Assembly (NCBI GenBank): GCA_034620365.1
Contig: JAQGEQ010000318.1
Span: 372,001-436,000 of the forward strand
DNA length: 64,000 nt
Source: Pegea sp. RAD2-039
Lineage: Eukaryota; Chordata; Thaliacea; Salpida; Salpidae
Reading direction: 5' to 3'
Below, one piece after another: positions 36,800-51,367 of this stretch. A program made the position numbers and the translations under genes. Each line of letters begins with the position of its first letter. Position 1 is the first letter of the stretch. The notes under the pieces are model-generated. The model was not told where the DNA came from, ran no database searches, and saw nothing but the letters and a program-made list of their open reading frames with translations.

Positions 36800-39631
36800 A
36801 TGGTAGATAGATTAAATAGCAAAGTTGTTTTCGATTCAATTATGCCACCTACAGATGATAAAAGGTTAGTAGAATTTTGTGTCTTCACTTAAAATTGTTC
36901 GCTAAGTAAACTTACTTTAAATTCACTTTTTATTTGAAATAAACACAGATTAGAAAATTATTTATGTTGCATTTAAAAAGATTAATAACTTAAATTCTAT
37001 CAATTTTAACTTGTAATTATTATATTTCTAAATTGTTTTAGAGTCATTTTAGTGTTACTCAATCATTTAAAAGAATTTAAATTTTATTGTTTTATTTATT
37101 TATAAATTTAAGAACTGAATTAAGTATTTTTGATTTTAATTATTCACTTTTTTTATTTTATCAAACTTGTTTCTAATTCTTTATTTATAATTTGATACTA
37201 AAGTAAATTATACTTTTGATAATTTTAGAGATGAAGTTTCGGAAGTTGATAATTGTACAAATCTTCATCAACTTAAACTGAATGACTCTCCTGAAGATTC
37301 TCAGGTTCAAGATGTTAACATCAAAGTGAAATTAAATGAATTTGAAAGAAGTTTCAATTGTGACAAACGTATATTAGTTGCTGCTTCACCTTATTTTGAA
37401 GCAATGTTTCGTGGTAAGTTAGATTCAAGATTCAACTTCAGTTGTAAAATAACTGAATATACAAAAAACTATTTGAATTTATTAAGGTGGATTTAAAGAA
37501 TCATATTCCCGTGAAGTTACCTTAAATGAGGTAGACCCAAATGTATTCTCTGATCTTCTAGGATACATTTACTCAAAAAAAATACAAATCAATCAAGAAA
37601 ACGTTGAGAAACTGATGATTGCAGATTCCATGTATCAAATAAATGGTTTAGAGAAGTTATGTAGCAAGTAAGCTAGTTTTTTCAAATCCGTTTCTTTCAA
37701 TAGTTTTTGTAATTATACTTTATCAATTACAGCTTTTTGGAAAGTCAAATAGAGATTTCCAACTGCTTCGAATTTGCAACATTTGCTGAGAATTATGGAT
37801 TTTTGGAGCTTTCAACGAAAATAGGAAAATTTATTGGAAAAAACTTTATAGAAGTAAGAAAATAGAGAAATGATATTTTTTTGGCTAAAACATTTTAAGT
37901 AGAAAGATTTTTTCTACTTCAAACTTAAATATTTATGAAATATTTACTTGCTTCGTTATTTCTACTGATTTTGTTCTTTTCATATTTAATAAGAAAAAGT
38001 TTTTGATTGATCTCATGATATTTACCAGATTTCAAAAAGTGATGAATTCAAATTACAACCAGACTCTGTAATTTGTAAAATAATTTCAAACGATGAGCTT
38101 CATGTGATTTGTGAATCCCAAGTATTCAATGCTCTTTTAGATTGGATCAAATATGATTTAACTTCAAGAAAACATTGTTTAAATAAATTAATTAAGAACG
38201 TAAGTATCTAGAAACTATAAAGTTGTAGACTTGTGAGTATAAAATTGTGATTTCTCTAGGTACGATGCCATTTAATAAATCCAAATTTTATTTGGATGAA
38301 ATTAGAAAGTTGTGATGTAATTAGAGATACTTGTCATGAGTATCTCAGCAAGGTCCTCGATGACCTGAAAGCTTACATCCCAATTGAAAGTAAGCAAAGA
38401 CAACTTGATATTCGGCAGGTAAGATTATTTAATTAAATACTTTTCACTTCAACCACTGACATATGACGTCACAGGTGATCTACATCATTAATGAATCCGA
38501 TAGATCTGATGAGAAATCTTTGGAAAGTCAAAAGTTCCGTTTGTCTGAAACGGATGTTTGGTTTAAACTTCCGAAGATATGTCTTTCAGGAACTTTAAGA
38601 TCTGTTGTCATCAACGGTTTCATTTATATGTTAAAGTGGAATGGTGATATGGAAAGGTTAGAAGCATGAAGCAAATGATGACATCATCATTGCAAACTAA
38701 ATATGACGTCATCACATTTCTAGATACGACCCAATTTTAAATGAGTGGAAGAAGTGCAAAAGTTTAAAAGTTTATTATTTTTTTGAGATAGGATGGTCGA
38801 AAATGGAAGTTGTTGAAAATGAATTGTATCTTTTTCCTGTTAACACAATATTTAATAAGTGAGTGATGAAATGAGATTTCAACCAAAATTTCATTTGCCA
38901 AAAACTATTATGTTATTTCCAGATACGATCCGATCACTGATGAATGGACGCAAAGAGCTTCATTAAATAGAATTCGTGACTCTTTCGGTTGTGCTGTCTT
39001 CAACCGGATGTTGTATGTTGTCGGTGGTTACGATTTGAGAAACTCAGTTGCTAGTGTGGATAAATATGATCCACAGAGGGACGAATGGAGTTCTGTAAAA
39101 TCGATGTTGACACTTCGAAGGGATCTAGGTATTTTCTGATGACGTCACGATGACGTTTTGATCTTATGATGATAACTAATTCTAAAATCATTAAAGATGT
39201 AGTCACACTTGGCAACTATATCTACGCCATTGGTGGTTATAATGAAGGAGCATATTTAAAGACTGTTGAAAGATACGATGTCCTCAATGATAATTGGGAG
39301 TTTGTAGCAAGTATGAAATATGCCAGGAGATGCCCAAAAGCTGTTGTCTTTAATAAGAAGATTTATGTTTTTGGTAAAACTTTTCTTATGTTTGGAATTG
39401 AAAATTTTTAATAAAATTTTTATGATGTTTACAACAATTTGCATAATTGTGATGAGCTTGTTGATTGTTTCAGGAGGTTATTATGGAGGAGAAGATGTAG
39501 AATTTGTCGAATGTTACAATGAAGTAACAAATGAATGGAAAGAAGTTGCAAGAACGAATGAAACAATTGAACATGTCATAGTCAGTTATCAACCATGTGT
39601 ACCTGACATCTGTGTAAATTTCCCATTTTAA
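36800..39631 (+). CDS. Kelch-like BTB-BACK-Kelch protein, copy E
   Basis: Eleven exons: 36800-36864, 37229-37413, 37487-37667, 37733-37853, 38029-38199, 38260-38418, 38475-38656, 38724-38858, 38923-39128, 39197-39373, 39474-39631. The product is 579 residues with intact splice sites. It lacks the extra exon 3 Gly, like copy A. Its exon 8 (135 nt) is the most divergent, with SLKVYYFFEIGWSKMEVVEN then YLFPVNTIFNK at the blade 3 loop. Other loops: CLSGTLRS, NRIRDSF, YDLRNSVAS, LRRD, YNEGAYL, KYARRCP, GGYYGGEDVEF and NETIEHVI. Most are unlike any other copy, although blade cores are identical. Expected Cullin-3 adaptor with its own target. Confidence 0.88.
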
Positions 39632-41634
39632 TAAATAAATTTTACTAGTAGATTGCTGTGAAGTTTATTTTCAGTATAAAGTTGCTTTTGAGGTCGTGTT
39701 TATTTTCAAAAATATTTAGAATAAAATCAAAATGTTCTTTCATGAATATTTTCATATTTTTTAATTGTTTGATAATTTACAAAATATAAAAAAGTTTGTT
39801 AAATTTAGAGATTTGTTTTAATCATCAAATCAGATCTTTTTTGTTTGAAGTTTTTTAGAAATTGAAGTTCATTAAATTTTTAACAAATTTTTGTCTAATA
39901 AGAAACAAATTGTGTGAAATTAGAAAATTTATTAACGATACATCTTATAGTGAAGTTCTAAACAAAAGTAGGATTTGATTAATTACTAAAAGTTAACGAT
40001 TTAAAGATTTGTTCATTCGTCATTTTCGACATAAACGAAAACGCATTCAGTTCTGACTACAAAATTTTATAATAAATTGTTTAATCAAGATAAAAACTAA
40101 AAAAATATTTCACTTTATTCAACGAAATTTTGCAACTTTTCTAAATATTTTTATAAGTATCATTGACCTCGTCAATGATTTCATATAACATGATACCATG
40201 TTTCAAGGTTCTTGTGGTTTATTCTGTACATTAGTCTGACTTTCTCATTATTATTTCTTTGAATATTATGATGAGATTAAATGTTAGTTGGCTCTGAAAC
40301 TCGCCCAGAAACACAAACAGATTCACAAGGTTCTCTTATTATAGATTTTATGGTGATAACCAGAATTACATACAGATAGATATTTGAGGTTTTTAAACTT
40401 GTGGCCTGAAACATTTGCAGCGATGATATTGACCTCAATAATAAAAGCAATTACAGCAAATAACTTCTATTTTTATCTGAAAAATAATTTCCTGGTGAGA
40501 GTTAACTCAAAGAATTTAAAGAATATTAACTTCACTAAACAAATTTGTCAAACTATTTTACTTGCTTATAATATTATACAAAGAGAAAGTTTCTACAATT
40601 AGTTTACTATTTTAATGTATGCTCTTTACTTATAATAATATCAGAATAGTGAACACTGTTTCAAAGTTTTTATTAACATCAAATTTATCAAACTGAATAT
40701 AAAGTATTAAGTTAAAAACAGACTAATATTTGATAATATGTCAAGTTAAAAATATACAAAATTTGTAAATTGTACATATTTGACTGTTCATTATACATAT
40801 CAAATTAACACATTAAAAGGCTTTCAATGCTAAAATATTAACAAAAAATATTAAATAGTTTATTTATACTAATTATTAGCTAAAACATCACAGAAAAAAG
40901 CTTTTAAAATAAAGCATTTCCAAAATTATTGAAATGTTAAATCATATAAAAACTTAAACTTGCTTTTTAGATCTTTCAAAATTGGTTTGGTTCAATTATT
41001 TGAGTTAATCAGGAAATTAAAGAAGACTTTAAAATAAAAAAACAATCTTTCGGAACTAGATTGAAAAGTTTAGCATGAAAAATTTTAACAACTAAAGCTG
41101 ATAAAAATAATAATTGAAATTAATAATCTTTTTGAAAATAGTTAAAACACTTTTTCACTGTAATTTCTAAAAGTGGAACAGATACTCATGAGAAAAGTTA
41201 TGTGATTTTTGAAGAGATCTTGCTGATATAAAATATTTGTTTTTGTTAAAACAATTGTTTGATTTATAAAATGTTACAAAATAAGTCTTGAAAACGCTCA
41301 AGTCACAAAGAAAACGGTTTGAAAAAGTTTAATTAAAATGCTGAATATTCTGAAGGGAAATGTCATCTATTGAGAAACCATCAAATTATGAGTTTTAATA
41401 ACTTCTGTTATTCTCATTTGACAGGTTTTCTTATCTGACTACAAATCGTCAGACTTTTGTCCAGCTGTTGATACAAAATTAATAATTTTAAGAAATCAAA
41501 TATAACAAGTTTTACTTTTACAGCTTAAATTAAAATTTCCTGATAATCATTTCAATACAAACTGTATGTCCTCTTCTTGTGCAAAAAAAACTTTTTACAT
41601 TTCTGCTTAATTTTTTTAAAGTAATTTTACTTAC

Positions 41635-41839
41635 GACAAAAATTGAATATTTTGTAGAAAGACCCTTCGTGAACATATGAAGAATAACCCATAAAATCAA
41701 AAAACGCAATTCCACTTTGCTTATGCTTATTTTCTTTCCTATTTTCAAAACACGAAAAATTGAAATTGGATATAGAGGATACAACTTTAGATTTTAATGT
41801 CTTGTTTATAAACTGGTTTAATTTTAGTTGTTTACTCAA
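41635..41839 (-). pseudogene. Decayed VPS35L-like exon remnant (E-F spacer)
   Basis: Near-identical to 14108-14312: FDFMGYSSYVHEGSFYKIFN followed by a GTAAGT donor on the minus strand, with the acceptor of the next exon lost. It differs by only a few bases, as expected for duplicated debris. Confidence 0.45.
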
Positions 41840-42001
41840 TTTTCACGGGAAATAACTTTATCTTTACAAGTAATTTCATTTGAAAACTTTTTAGTAAAAA
41901 ATTAACATAAGGGTAGATATTTGAAACCGTTTAAAAAATTTAACACAAAGTTATAAACTTACTGTCTATAAATATATAATAATCCTAAACATGATAAAAG
42001 T

Positions 42002-42148
42002 TTAACTGGATTTAGATAACAAATTTAGAAGCAAACATTTTATCAGATCTTCATCTTTTTGTTTATCAGTAACTTCTTCTTTTGCAGGACTTTTGGTAAC
42101 ATTATCATCAGTTACTGGGAAAGTATCAGGTTTTGGCGATGTCAAAAA
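42002..42148 (-). other. Minus-strand open segment, unrecognised (E-F spacer)
   Basis: Equivalent of 14475-14621, still open over 48 codons, with one Glu-to-Asp change (KPDTF for KPETF). No family recognised. Confidence 0.22.
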
Positions 42149-42302
42149 TTATAAATTAAATGATTTCAGATAAATATATTTAAATATATATATATTGAAT
42201 AGATATAGAAAGTTATAAGTTGCAAAAAATCAAGACTAATAATAATTTTATTTATGGTAATTTAATTTTTTTATACATTGTTACAAAAGCTCGATAATAA
42301 GA

Positions 42303-42551
42303 TCAAGAAATTATAGCAAATAGACCAGATCGTCTTCTAGATCCAAAAATTATGCTTACTAATTGGTGTTGAAGTACCAAGTGATGCAAATGTAAGTAAA
42401 AAGGTACTACTTGATATTGAAGTACCAAGTGGTGCAAATGTAAGTATGCTTTTACACATTTTACACAGACAACTTTTACTGTCTCATATCCCCCACAAAC
42501 TAAGCATCGCATCTTAACCGCTTTACTGCAATTAACTTCGTTCCACTTCAT
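42303..42551 (-). other. Zinc-ribbon-like frame, 82 codons (E-F spacer)
   Basis: It starts MKWNEVNCSKAVKMRCLVCG. The two CxxC pairs are nine residues apart; then the frame runs through a duplicated LHLHHLVLQ segment where the B-C and C-D versions stop. The C-terminal half is created by the 25-bp direct repeats and is probably not functional. The bL32m-like zinc-ribbon spacing is suggestive only. Confidence 0.3.
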
Positions 42552-44680
42552 TAATCTTTAATTTTATTCACTAAAAAATAAATGAGTTAAATATTGTTAC
42601 AGGGTTAAGTTTTTGAACAGATATTAAATTTGATATTTTACAATTTACTTTTGTATTTGTTTTTACAGAAGAATTATCTATAGAAATATCTTAAGATAAC
42701 CTAGAGGTATTTCTTGGACGATGCTAACTGCTATAATTTGCAAAGAACAAAGTTTGTCGGTGAACTTGTCAAGAAATTTCATGTTTAGTAAAAACGCTGT
42801 TTGTTAATTAACTTTTTGATAAAATTAATCTAAAACTAACTACAAAAGATTGGTCTCGACCTGTCAAAGTAACGTGGTCTGATATTCGAGTTCCTCTCTT
42901 GTTCAAATTACAGAAACGAGAACTACATATGTCAGTCATCAATCAAACATATCCAAAAATTAATTCAACTTACTATGTAACTTGGTCAGCATTTACAGTC
43001 ATTACACGTGTAACTTCATTTTGTATTTTTACAGTATTACGTTTTAACCAAAACTGAATTTGATTTAAAAATTTATTATAAGAGTTTCTATGAGGCTATA
43101 AATTATTCAGGAATTGTGCAAAAATGAAAGTCCCATGATCGTATATGTTTGCAGCTGTAACTTTTTCAAATATTATCAGAGATTTATAGTAGTAAGTGCA
43201 TATGCTGGAAGCATAAAGTTTGAAAGGTGGTAATTACTTCAGTTTTTTAATGCCAAAGCTTCGTATTCGAAAGCTGATGAAAGCATTACATTAAGAAAGT
43301 TTACTTTAATAAGCTCATATCAATGTAAGATTGTTTACTAAATTATTTGATAAAGAAAGTAAAAATTTCAAAATATAGACTATAGAAACTATCACGATGA
43401 TTATCTAGGTTAAAATTCAATCAAATGTCTAACGTTATTTTATTTCTATAAATATTTCTCTTTGTTTAATAAATTATTGGTTAGATTTACCTCCACAGTT
43501 TATAAAACCTAATATTTGACTATATTAAAATTTCAAGTCATTTTAGTGTAACCAACTAATATCCTTATAATAATAATGAAAGTTTTAGAAAAGTAAAATT
43601 TTTTACTTTTTATAAAATTTATCGTATTTGGGTCATAAGATAAGATTTTAAAGAAATAATAATGAAATCGAAATAAAATATTTGGAAAGTAGTTAGAAAA
43701 TAATCTTGTTGAAATAGTTAATAATCAATTGTAAACTAAACTGAGTTTTTTAAAGACGTTTCAGTGTTCACTTTCAGTAAAAGTTCAATTTTGACATCTG
43801 TATTTAGGAAATATTGATGTAAGTTATTGTTATAAAACATTTCAGTTTAAACAAAACTGACAAATAATTTCAAAACTTTTATTAATTCATGCTTTTACAA
43901 ACCACATTTATATAAATAATGAAATTTTAAAGTTAAGAAATCATTATTACCAAACAACTATACAATATATTAAGTTTCAGTTGATCTAAGATTCATTTTT
44001 CTATCATTGTTCATTATTAAATGTTGACCAGAATGTTGATCTTAAAACAGCAGAAAATTGAAGAAAATAAACTTCCAGAATTGTTAAATGAATGTTTTTA
44101 CTACTAATTAGATGGAATAACAACGAACTAGAGAAAAGTTAAATCAGTTGTATATAAAAATGTTGCTTATAAAATTTAGATAGATTCCAACTTTGTCGTC
44201 AAAGATACAAAATATTTATACTTGATTAAGAGTAATGTTTCCTATCTAACGCTGAAGTTGTCTTTCCAAACTATAAATGAATATAGTTGTTTCAAAAAAA
44301 GGTGTAATAGTAAACCATGAAAGCAAATTTTTATTTATTGATCTCGAATTTACTTTTCATATCATAAACATCTATATAATAGACTTCTATTGTAAATTCA
44401 ATAAATATATATAATTGAATTTCAATAGAGAAAGTATCAATTTCTTTCCATCTACATAGCTTACAAAGTTCAGCAGAAATTCTTTCAGTTGTTTAATAAT
44501 TAATTTTCAGAGTTTTCATTACATTTTAAAATAAGTATAATAAAATAACTGTTTGACTTAATTGCTGTAACTAATAAAAGATAATCCCTTTAATAATCTC
44601 TTCAGCGACTTTTCATCAGCCACCTCATGATAGCATCATGAAGCTTATTTCGGCTAACCAATAACATCATTAATGTCAAT

Positions 44681-44908
44681 AGAAGCCGAAATCAGCATCT
44701 GCATCAGTAGGACACCTGATACATTTAATTTGGCATAATACAAAGCTATCTTTTAAAACCAAGGCGACCATTTATAGAGCGTTTGTCTCTTGTACGCTAT
44801 CGTACGTTAGCAAAACATGGACTTTGTCGAAAGCTAAAGAAATTAAAATAAAGACGTTCTATTTTCCATTTATGTTGTCTCTGTCAAAAATTGAATTTAA
44901 CGTGACAG
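44681..44908 (+). mobile_element. LINE reverse-transcriptase C-terminal remnant (unit F)
   Basis: Same fragment as the other units, with a GCCGAAATCAGC variant at its 5' end that is shared with unit G. Confidence 0.5.
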
Positions 44909-45351
44909 AAAAAGATGTCAAACTAGAAAGTTTTGAAGCAAACTAATCTGACAACAATGTAGTTCATGCTAAACATCAAAGGCTTCACATGCTCTACTAC
45001 TTTTACTAATAATTTCAGAAAGGTCTTAAACAAATTATTTTTTCTAGTTACTATATAATGTTAATTATGAAAATGATTTTTCGATTTCCTTCAACAAGTT
45101 AGAGAAAATAAAAATATTTTTCTAATTTTCTAGATTGATTTATTTTTGAAATTATTTTGTAGCGTTTTACGTTTTTCTGATTTTGAATTATTCTAACTTT
45201 TCCTGATGAGTCTTCTTATATGCTTTTAACAAATGTTAATATTATTTATTATTATTTAACATATATTGTAATTATTCATTTATAGATTTACAAAATTCAA
45301 CTTATACTACTTTTATTTATAACTACCTATAATATAATTGTAAAATATTTT

Positions 45352-45368
45352 GCCGCCGACGTAAATGG
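45352..45368 (+). promoter_or_regulatory. Conserved GC-rich element upstream of copy F
   Basis: GCCGCCGACGTAAATGG lies 671 nt before the copy F ATG. Its retention suggests the shortened gene could still be transcribed. Confidence 0.3.
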
Positions 45369-46022
45369 TTTTCATCATTCGTTTTCAGATTACTGTCATC
45401 TGCTAATTAACTACTTGTAGCTAGCGTCTATCATTCTTGTAGTTGTCATTATTCTTAGTTGCTTCTAATTACTTTGAATAAATCTCTTTATAAGAATTAT
45501 CTTTACTTTCATTGAAAAATTTACCATCGTTTTGTTTTATCTAATATTTTTTTAATTTTTGGAAAACATTTTTAATTAATCTTTTTCTAAATTTTTCTTT
45601 TTATATCAAACTTTATTAATTTATTTTAGTAAAATATTTTCTTTTAATTTTAATGATGCTACTTGATTGAAATATTTTTATAATTTATCTCATTTTCTTA
45701 TGATTTTATTATTTTGTATTTGAATTTAACTTGTTTAAACTTGGTGGTTTATAATTATAATAATTACTTTTTATCAAAATATGTTCGGCGTTTTACTGTT
45801 ACAAGTTCTAAAAAATTTCTTTTAAAAGTTTTAAAAAAATTGCTAATATTTAATTCAAATACTTTTTTTCTTTTGATATTATTTATTATTTATTTTAGAT
45901 TATTTATCCGATATTTCGATTTATTTGGTAGTTTTAAAATTAAACTGTTTATATAAATCTACTAATTCATTTATATAACATCAGCAGTTGGTAGATTTTC
46001 TAAACTTGTTAAATACATCAAA

Positions 46023-47816
46023 ATGGTAGATAGATTAAATAGCAAAGTTGTTTTCGATTCAATTATGCCACCTACAGATGATAAAAGGTTAGTAGAATTT
46101 TGTGTCTTCACTTAAAATTGTTCGCTAAGTACTTACTTTAAATTCACTTTTTATTTAAAATAAACACAGATTAGAAAATTATTTATGTTGCATCTAAAAA
46201 GATTAATAACTTAAATTTTATTAATTTTAACTTGTAATTATTATATTTCTAACTTGTTTTAGAGTTATTATAATAGTATTATAGTGTTACTCAATCATTT
46301 AAAAGAATTTAAATTTTATTGTTTTATTTATTTATAAATTTAAGAACTGAATTAAGTATTTTTGATTTTAATTATTCACTTTTTTATTTTTATCAAACTT
46401 GTTTCTAATTCTTTATTTTTAATTTGATACTAAAGTAAATTATACTTTTGATAATTTTAGAGATGAAGTTTCGGAAGTTGATAATTGTACAAATCTTCAT
46501 CAACTTAAACTGAATGATTCTTCTGAAGATTCTCAGGTTCATGATAAGGCTTGCATCTCAATTGAAAGTAAGCAAAGACAACTTGATATTCGGCAGGTAA
46601 GATTATTTAATTAAATACTTTTCACTTCAACCACTGACATATGACGTCACAGGTGATCTACATCATTGATGGATCTTATAGATTTGATGAGATATCTTTG
46701 GAAAGTCAAAAGTTCCGTTTGTCTGAAACAGATGTTTGGTTTAAACTTCCGAAGATATGTCTTTCAAGAACTGAGAGATCTGTTGTCATCAACGGTTTCA
46801 TTTATATGTTAAAGTGGAATGGTGATTTGGAAAGGTTAGAAGCATGAAGCAAATGATGACATCATCATTGCAAACTAAATATGACGTCATCATATTTCTA
46901 GATACAACCCAATTTTAAATGAGTGGAAGGAGTGCAAAAGTTTAGACGATAAATTGCGTATGCCGAAAATGGAAGTTGTTCAAAATGAATTGTATCTTTT
47001 TAAAAATCAGAATGGAAAAGATTTGATGAAGTGAGTGATGAAATGACAATTCAACCAAAACTTTATATTCCAAAAACTCTTTTGTTATTTCCAGATACGA
47101 TCCGATCACTGATGAATGGACGCAAAGAGCTTCATTAAATAGATATCGTGAATTTTTCGGTTGTGCTGTCTTCAACCGGATGTTGTATGTTGTCGGTGGT
47201 AACAACGATTTGTATAACCCAGTTTCTTGTGTGGAGAAATATGATCCACAGAGGGACGAATGGAGTTCTGTAAAATCGATGTTGACACCTCGAAGTTATC
47301 TAGGTTACTTAGCTGATGACGTCACGATGACGTTTTGATCTTATGATGATAACTAATTCTAAAATCATTAAAGATGTAGTCACGCTTGGCAACTATATCT
47401 ACGCCATTGGTGGTTATAATGAAGAAGATGAAGTTTTAAAGACTGTTGAAAGATACGATGTCCTCAATGATAATTGGGAGTTTGTAGCAAGTATGAAATA
47501 TGCGAGAGGATTCCCAAAAGCTGTTGTCTTTAATAAGAAGATTTATGTTTTTGGTAAAACTTTTCTTATGTTTCGAATTGAAAAACTTTTTAATAAAATG
47601 TTTATGATGTTTACAATAATTTGCATAATTGTGATGAACTTGTTGATTGTTTCAGGAGGTTTTTCTGGAAGAGATGATGTTGTTAAAATTGTCGAATGTT
47701 ACAATGAAGTAACAAATGAATGGAAAGAAGTTGCAAGAACGAATGAATGGATTGATCAAGTAGTAGTCAGCTATCAACCATGTGTACCTGACATATGTGT
47801 AAATTTCCCATTTTAA
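46023..47816 (+). CDS. Kelch-only paralog lacking BTB and BACK, copy F
   Basis: Seven exons: 46023-46087, 46461-46596, 46653-46834, 46902-47030, 47095-47303, 47374-47553, 47656-47816. The product is 353 residues. Exon 2 is a fusion: it begins as in other copies up to residue His-Asp 50, then continues directly with the end of the normal exon 6 (KACISIESKQRQLDIRQ). The deletion removes BTB, BACK and four introns yet keeps frame, and all six propeller blades remain. Intron 1 is 373 nt, with a small insertion. Loops: CLSRTERS, NRYREFF, NNDLYNPVS, YNEEDEVL and KYARGFP. Without BTB/BACK it should not bind Cullin-3 or dimerise; it could act as a decoy or be a decaying copy. Confidence 0.8.
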
Positions 47817-48140
47817 TAAATAAATTTTACTAGTAGATTGCTGTGAAGTTTATTTTCAGTATAAAGTTGCTTTTGAGGTCGTGTTTATTTTCAAAAACAA
47901 CTGATGCTGATGTTTTTATGATTTTATTTTTCGTTGATTCATTTGAAACATTTAGTAGAATTGATTTATTATTGAAAGATGTTGAACCAACTTAGTAAAA
48001 CGTGTTGATGTCGTTTATTTCAGAAGATCATTATCCTCTACTGACTTTAGGAAAGTTTGAAAATCTTCCTTTGATCATATTTTTAGAGTTTGAGATGTTG
48101 ATGATTCTATTTCAAAGTTCTTAAGAGTAATATCAGCCAG

Positions 48141-48470
48141 GGTTTACACAGTTTAGGTGATGCTAGAGAATTTTGTTTTGAAGTTATTCTTCATTTAAGA
48201 AGTTTGAATATTTTCTTTAGTTTGATATTTCAAAGTTTCTTTTAGTTACAATAGCATATGAGGCTTACTAAGCTTGGATCTCATTTATCAAGTCTTCTTT
48301 TTAAGAGGTTAACTTTTAAACAAGTCCTTATTTTCAGCATGTATCTTGGTACTTGGTAAATCTAAACTACTTTTACTTGGTTTATTTATCATTTTATATT
48401 CTTTACACAACTACGTAAAAAAACTGAAAAAACCAGTAGCCTATTTTTGGCATTTTTCATCTAACACAGA
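48141..48470 (+). other. Unrecognised plus-strand open fragment (F-G copy, interrupted)
   Basis: Counterpart of 4682-5018. The first segment (48141-48246) is still open, but the second is broken by a substitution and small indels near 48300-48430, suggesting no coding constraint here. Confidence 0.22.
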
Positions 48471-51367
48471 AGATTAAATGCTTATTTCGTCATGCAGTAT
48501 TTGAAATGACTCCATGCTTCACAGTAAATGTAATATACTCGTGATAATTACTTATCATTAATGCTATCTAAGCATATATCATTAGTGATAGATGTATTAG
48601 GATCTTTCTGTAATATGTCAGTATCAATTATAAAGTATAACATATAAGCTTATTCAAATAATATAATAAATATGGCCACAATTTCCGATTAGTAATATTT
48701 ATATAAACGTAATTAAGACTTCTAAAATAAAAATATTTGAATAAGTTAAGTGTTTATTAGTAGTAAGTTTTGATTGTTTTTAATCAAACATGAAATTAAA
48801 CGCAAGCAGGTTATTGATTAGCTTTCAAAGTGAGTAAAAAATGGTTTGTTTACGATGCTAGGAAAAGAAATTCTTTTATGATTATTGAAGTGAAACCATT
48901 GATTTTGCTCAATGTCATGATATTTGCATCGCATATGTCTTCTTGATCTTCTTTTTCTCCATCACTTGGTTAACATTTCTTTGAGATTAGGCAATCTGCA
49001 AGTTCTTTATTGTTTCTAAGCTAATCAAGTTGTAAAGTGACAAATAGTAGTCACAAAATCAGAATCATAAAATCAGAAATAACAAATTTATTAATTTGTG
49101 AATTGTTTTTAATATTCTACGTAAAAGAAGGTAATTTATTTGTTGCAATTCTTGTAAAATCAAATGTTATGAAACGGCATCATACAAATTCAAGAAATGG
49201 AATAAAAACAGCTAAAAAAAACTGCAAATGAGAAAATATTGACAATTTTCTTTTACAGAAGACTTGTTTCAAGTCAAACTTGATTTTAATCACAAATAGA
49301 TTAGATATATTTTTTCATCACTACAAAATTCTTTCAGTTTAAATGAACATTGATGTCAAATAGCAACTAAACAAAACATCTAATTTAATAAATTTCGTAT
49401 TATTGATTATTACACTGATGTTTAAGAAGTTAAAACATACTATTTATTCATTTCAATCATACTTCAATCTAACTTTGTTATTTACCCTTTTAGTAAAACA
49501 AAATTTTATACAATTAATATATCAACGATTATGTATCTAAAAACATTTGAAATTTTAAAATCTAGTATCAACTTTATGTTAAATTAATGTTTTTAAACAT
49601 TCATTTTGTTGATATATTTTAGTTTATTTTTTCGATTTAATATATTTAGTTAATATATATATATAATTTGGTCAGCATTGGCAGTCATTAAACGTTTAAA
49701 TTCAATTAATATTTTTACAATATTACATTTTAGCAAGAACTGAATTTGATTTTCAGAATTGTCTTGTAAGAGTTTCTATGAGGCTATAAAGTATTCAGGA
49801 ATTGTGCAAAAATGAAAGTCCCATGGTCGTATATGTTTGCAGCTGTAACTTTTTCAAATATTATCAGAGATTTATAGTAGTGAGTGCATATTCTAGAAGC
49901 ATAAAGTTTGAAAGGTGGTAATTACTTCAGTTTTTTTATGTCAAAGCTTCGTATTCGAAAGCTGATGAAAGCATTACATTAAGCAAGTTTAGTTTAATAA
50001 GCTCATATCAATGTAAGATGGTTTACTAAATTCTTTGATAAAGAAAATAAGAATTTTGAAAAAAGAATATAGAAACTATCACAATGATTATCTAGGTTAA
50101 AATTCAATTAATTGTCTAAAGTTGTTTTATTTTCACAAATATTTCTCTTTGTTTAATAGATTAGTGGTTAGATTTACCTCCACAGTTTATAAAACCTAAT
50201 ATTTGACTATATTAAATTTTCAAGTCATTTTAGTGTAACCAACCATTATCCTTATAATAATAATGAAAGTTTTAGAAAAGTAATATTTTTTACTTTTTAT
50301 ATAATTTATCGTATTTGGGTCATAAGATAAGATTTTAAAGAAATAATAATGAAATCAAAATAAAATATTTGGAAAGTAGTTAGAAAAGATTCTTGTTGAA
50401 GTAGTTAATAATCAATTCTAAACTAAACTGAGTTTTTTAAAGACGTTTCAGTGTTCACTTTCAGTAAAAGTTTAATTTTGACATTTGTATTTAGGAAATA
50501 TTTATGTAAGTTATTGTTATATAACATTTCAGTTTAAACAAAACTGACAAATAATTTCAAAACTTTTATTAATTCATGCTTTTACAACCCACATTTTTGT
50601 AAATAATGAAATTTTAAAGTTAAGAAATCATTATTACCAAACAACTATACAATATATTAAGTTTCAGTTGATCTAAGAATCATTTTTCTATCATTGTTCA
50701 TTATTAAATGTTGACCAGAATGTTGATCTTAAAACAGCCGAAAATTGAAAAAAATAAACTTCAAGAATTTTTAAATAAATGTTTTTACTACTAATTAGAT
50801 GGAATAACAACGAACTAGAGAAAAGTTAAATCAGTTGTATATAAAAATGTGGTTAATAAAATTAAGATTGATTCCAACTTTGTCGTCAAAGATACAAAAT
50901 ATTTATACTTGATTAAGAGTAATGTTTCCTATCGAACGCTGAAGTTATCTTTCCAAACTATGGATGAATAAGTTGTTTCAAAAAAAGGTGTAATAGTAAA
51001 CCATGAAAGAAAATTTTTATTTATTGATCTCGAATTTACTTTTTATATCATAAACATCTATATAATAGACTTCTATTGTAAATTCAATAAATATATATAG
51101 TTGAATTTCAATAGAGAAAGTATCAATTTCTTTCCATCTACATAGCTTACAAAGTTCAGCAGAAATTCTTTCAGTTGTTTAATAATTAATTTTCAGAGTT
51201 TTCATTACATTTTAAAATAAGTATAATAAAATAAATGTTTGACTTAATTGCTGTAACTAATAAAAGATAATCCCTTTAATAATCTCTTCAGCGACTTTTC
51301 ATCAGCCACCTCATGATAGCATCATGAAGCTTATTTTGGCTAACCAATAACATCATTTATATCAATA

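Larger units (their letters stand above)
39632..46022. other. Class II spacer between copies E and F
   Basis: This 6.4 kb spacer has the same order as the B-C spacer: hairpin (near 40159), a conserved open stretch (40384-40602), decayed exon remnant (41635-41839), minus-strand open segment (42002-42148), zinc-ribbon frame (42303-42551), then common AT-rich sequence, the LINE remnant (44681-44908) and the GC-rich element (45352-45368). It also includes 43080-44500, resembling the 3' half of class I spacers. Confidence 0.6.
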
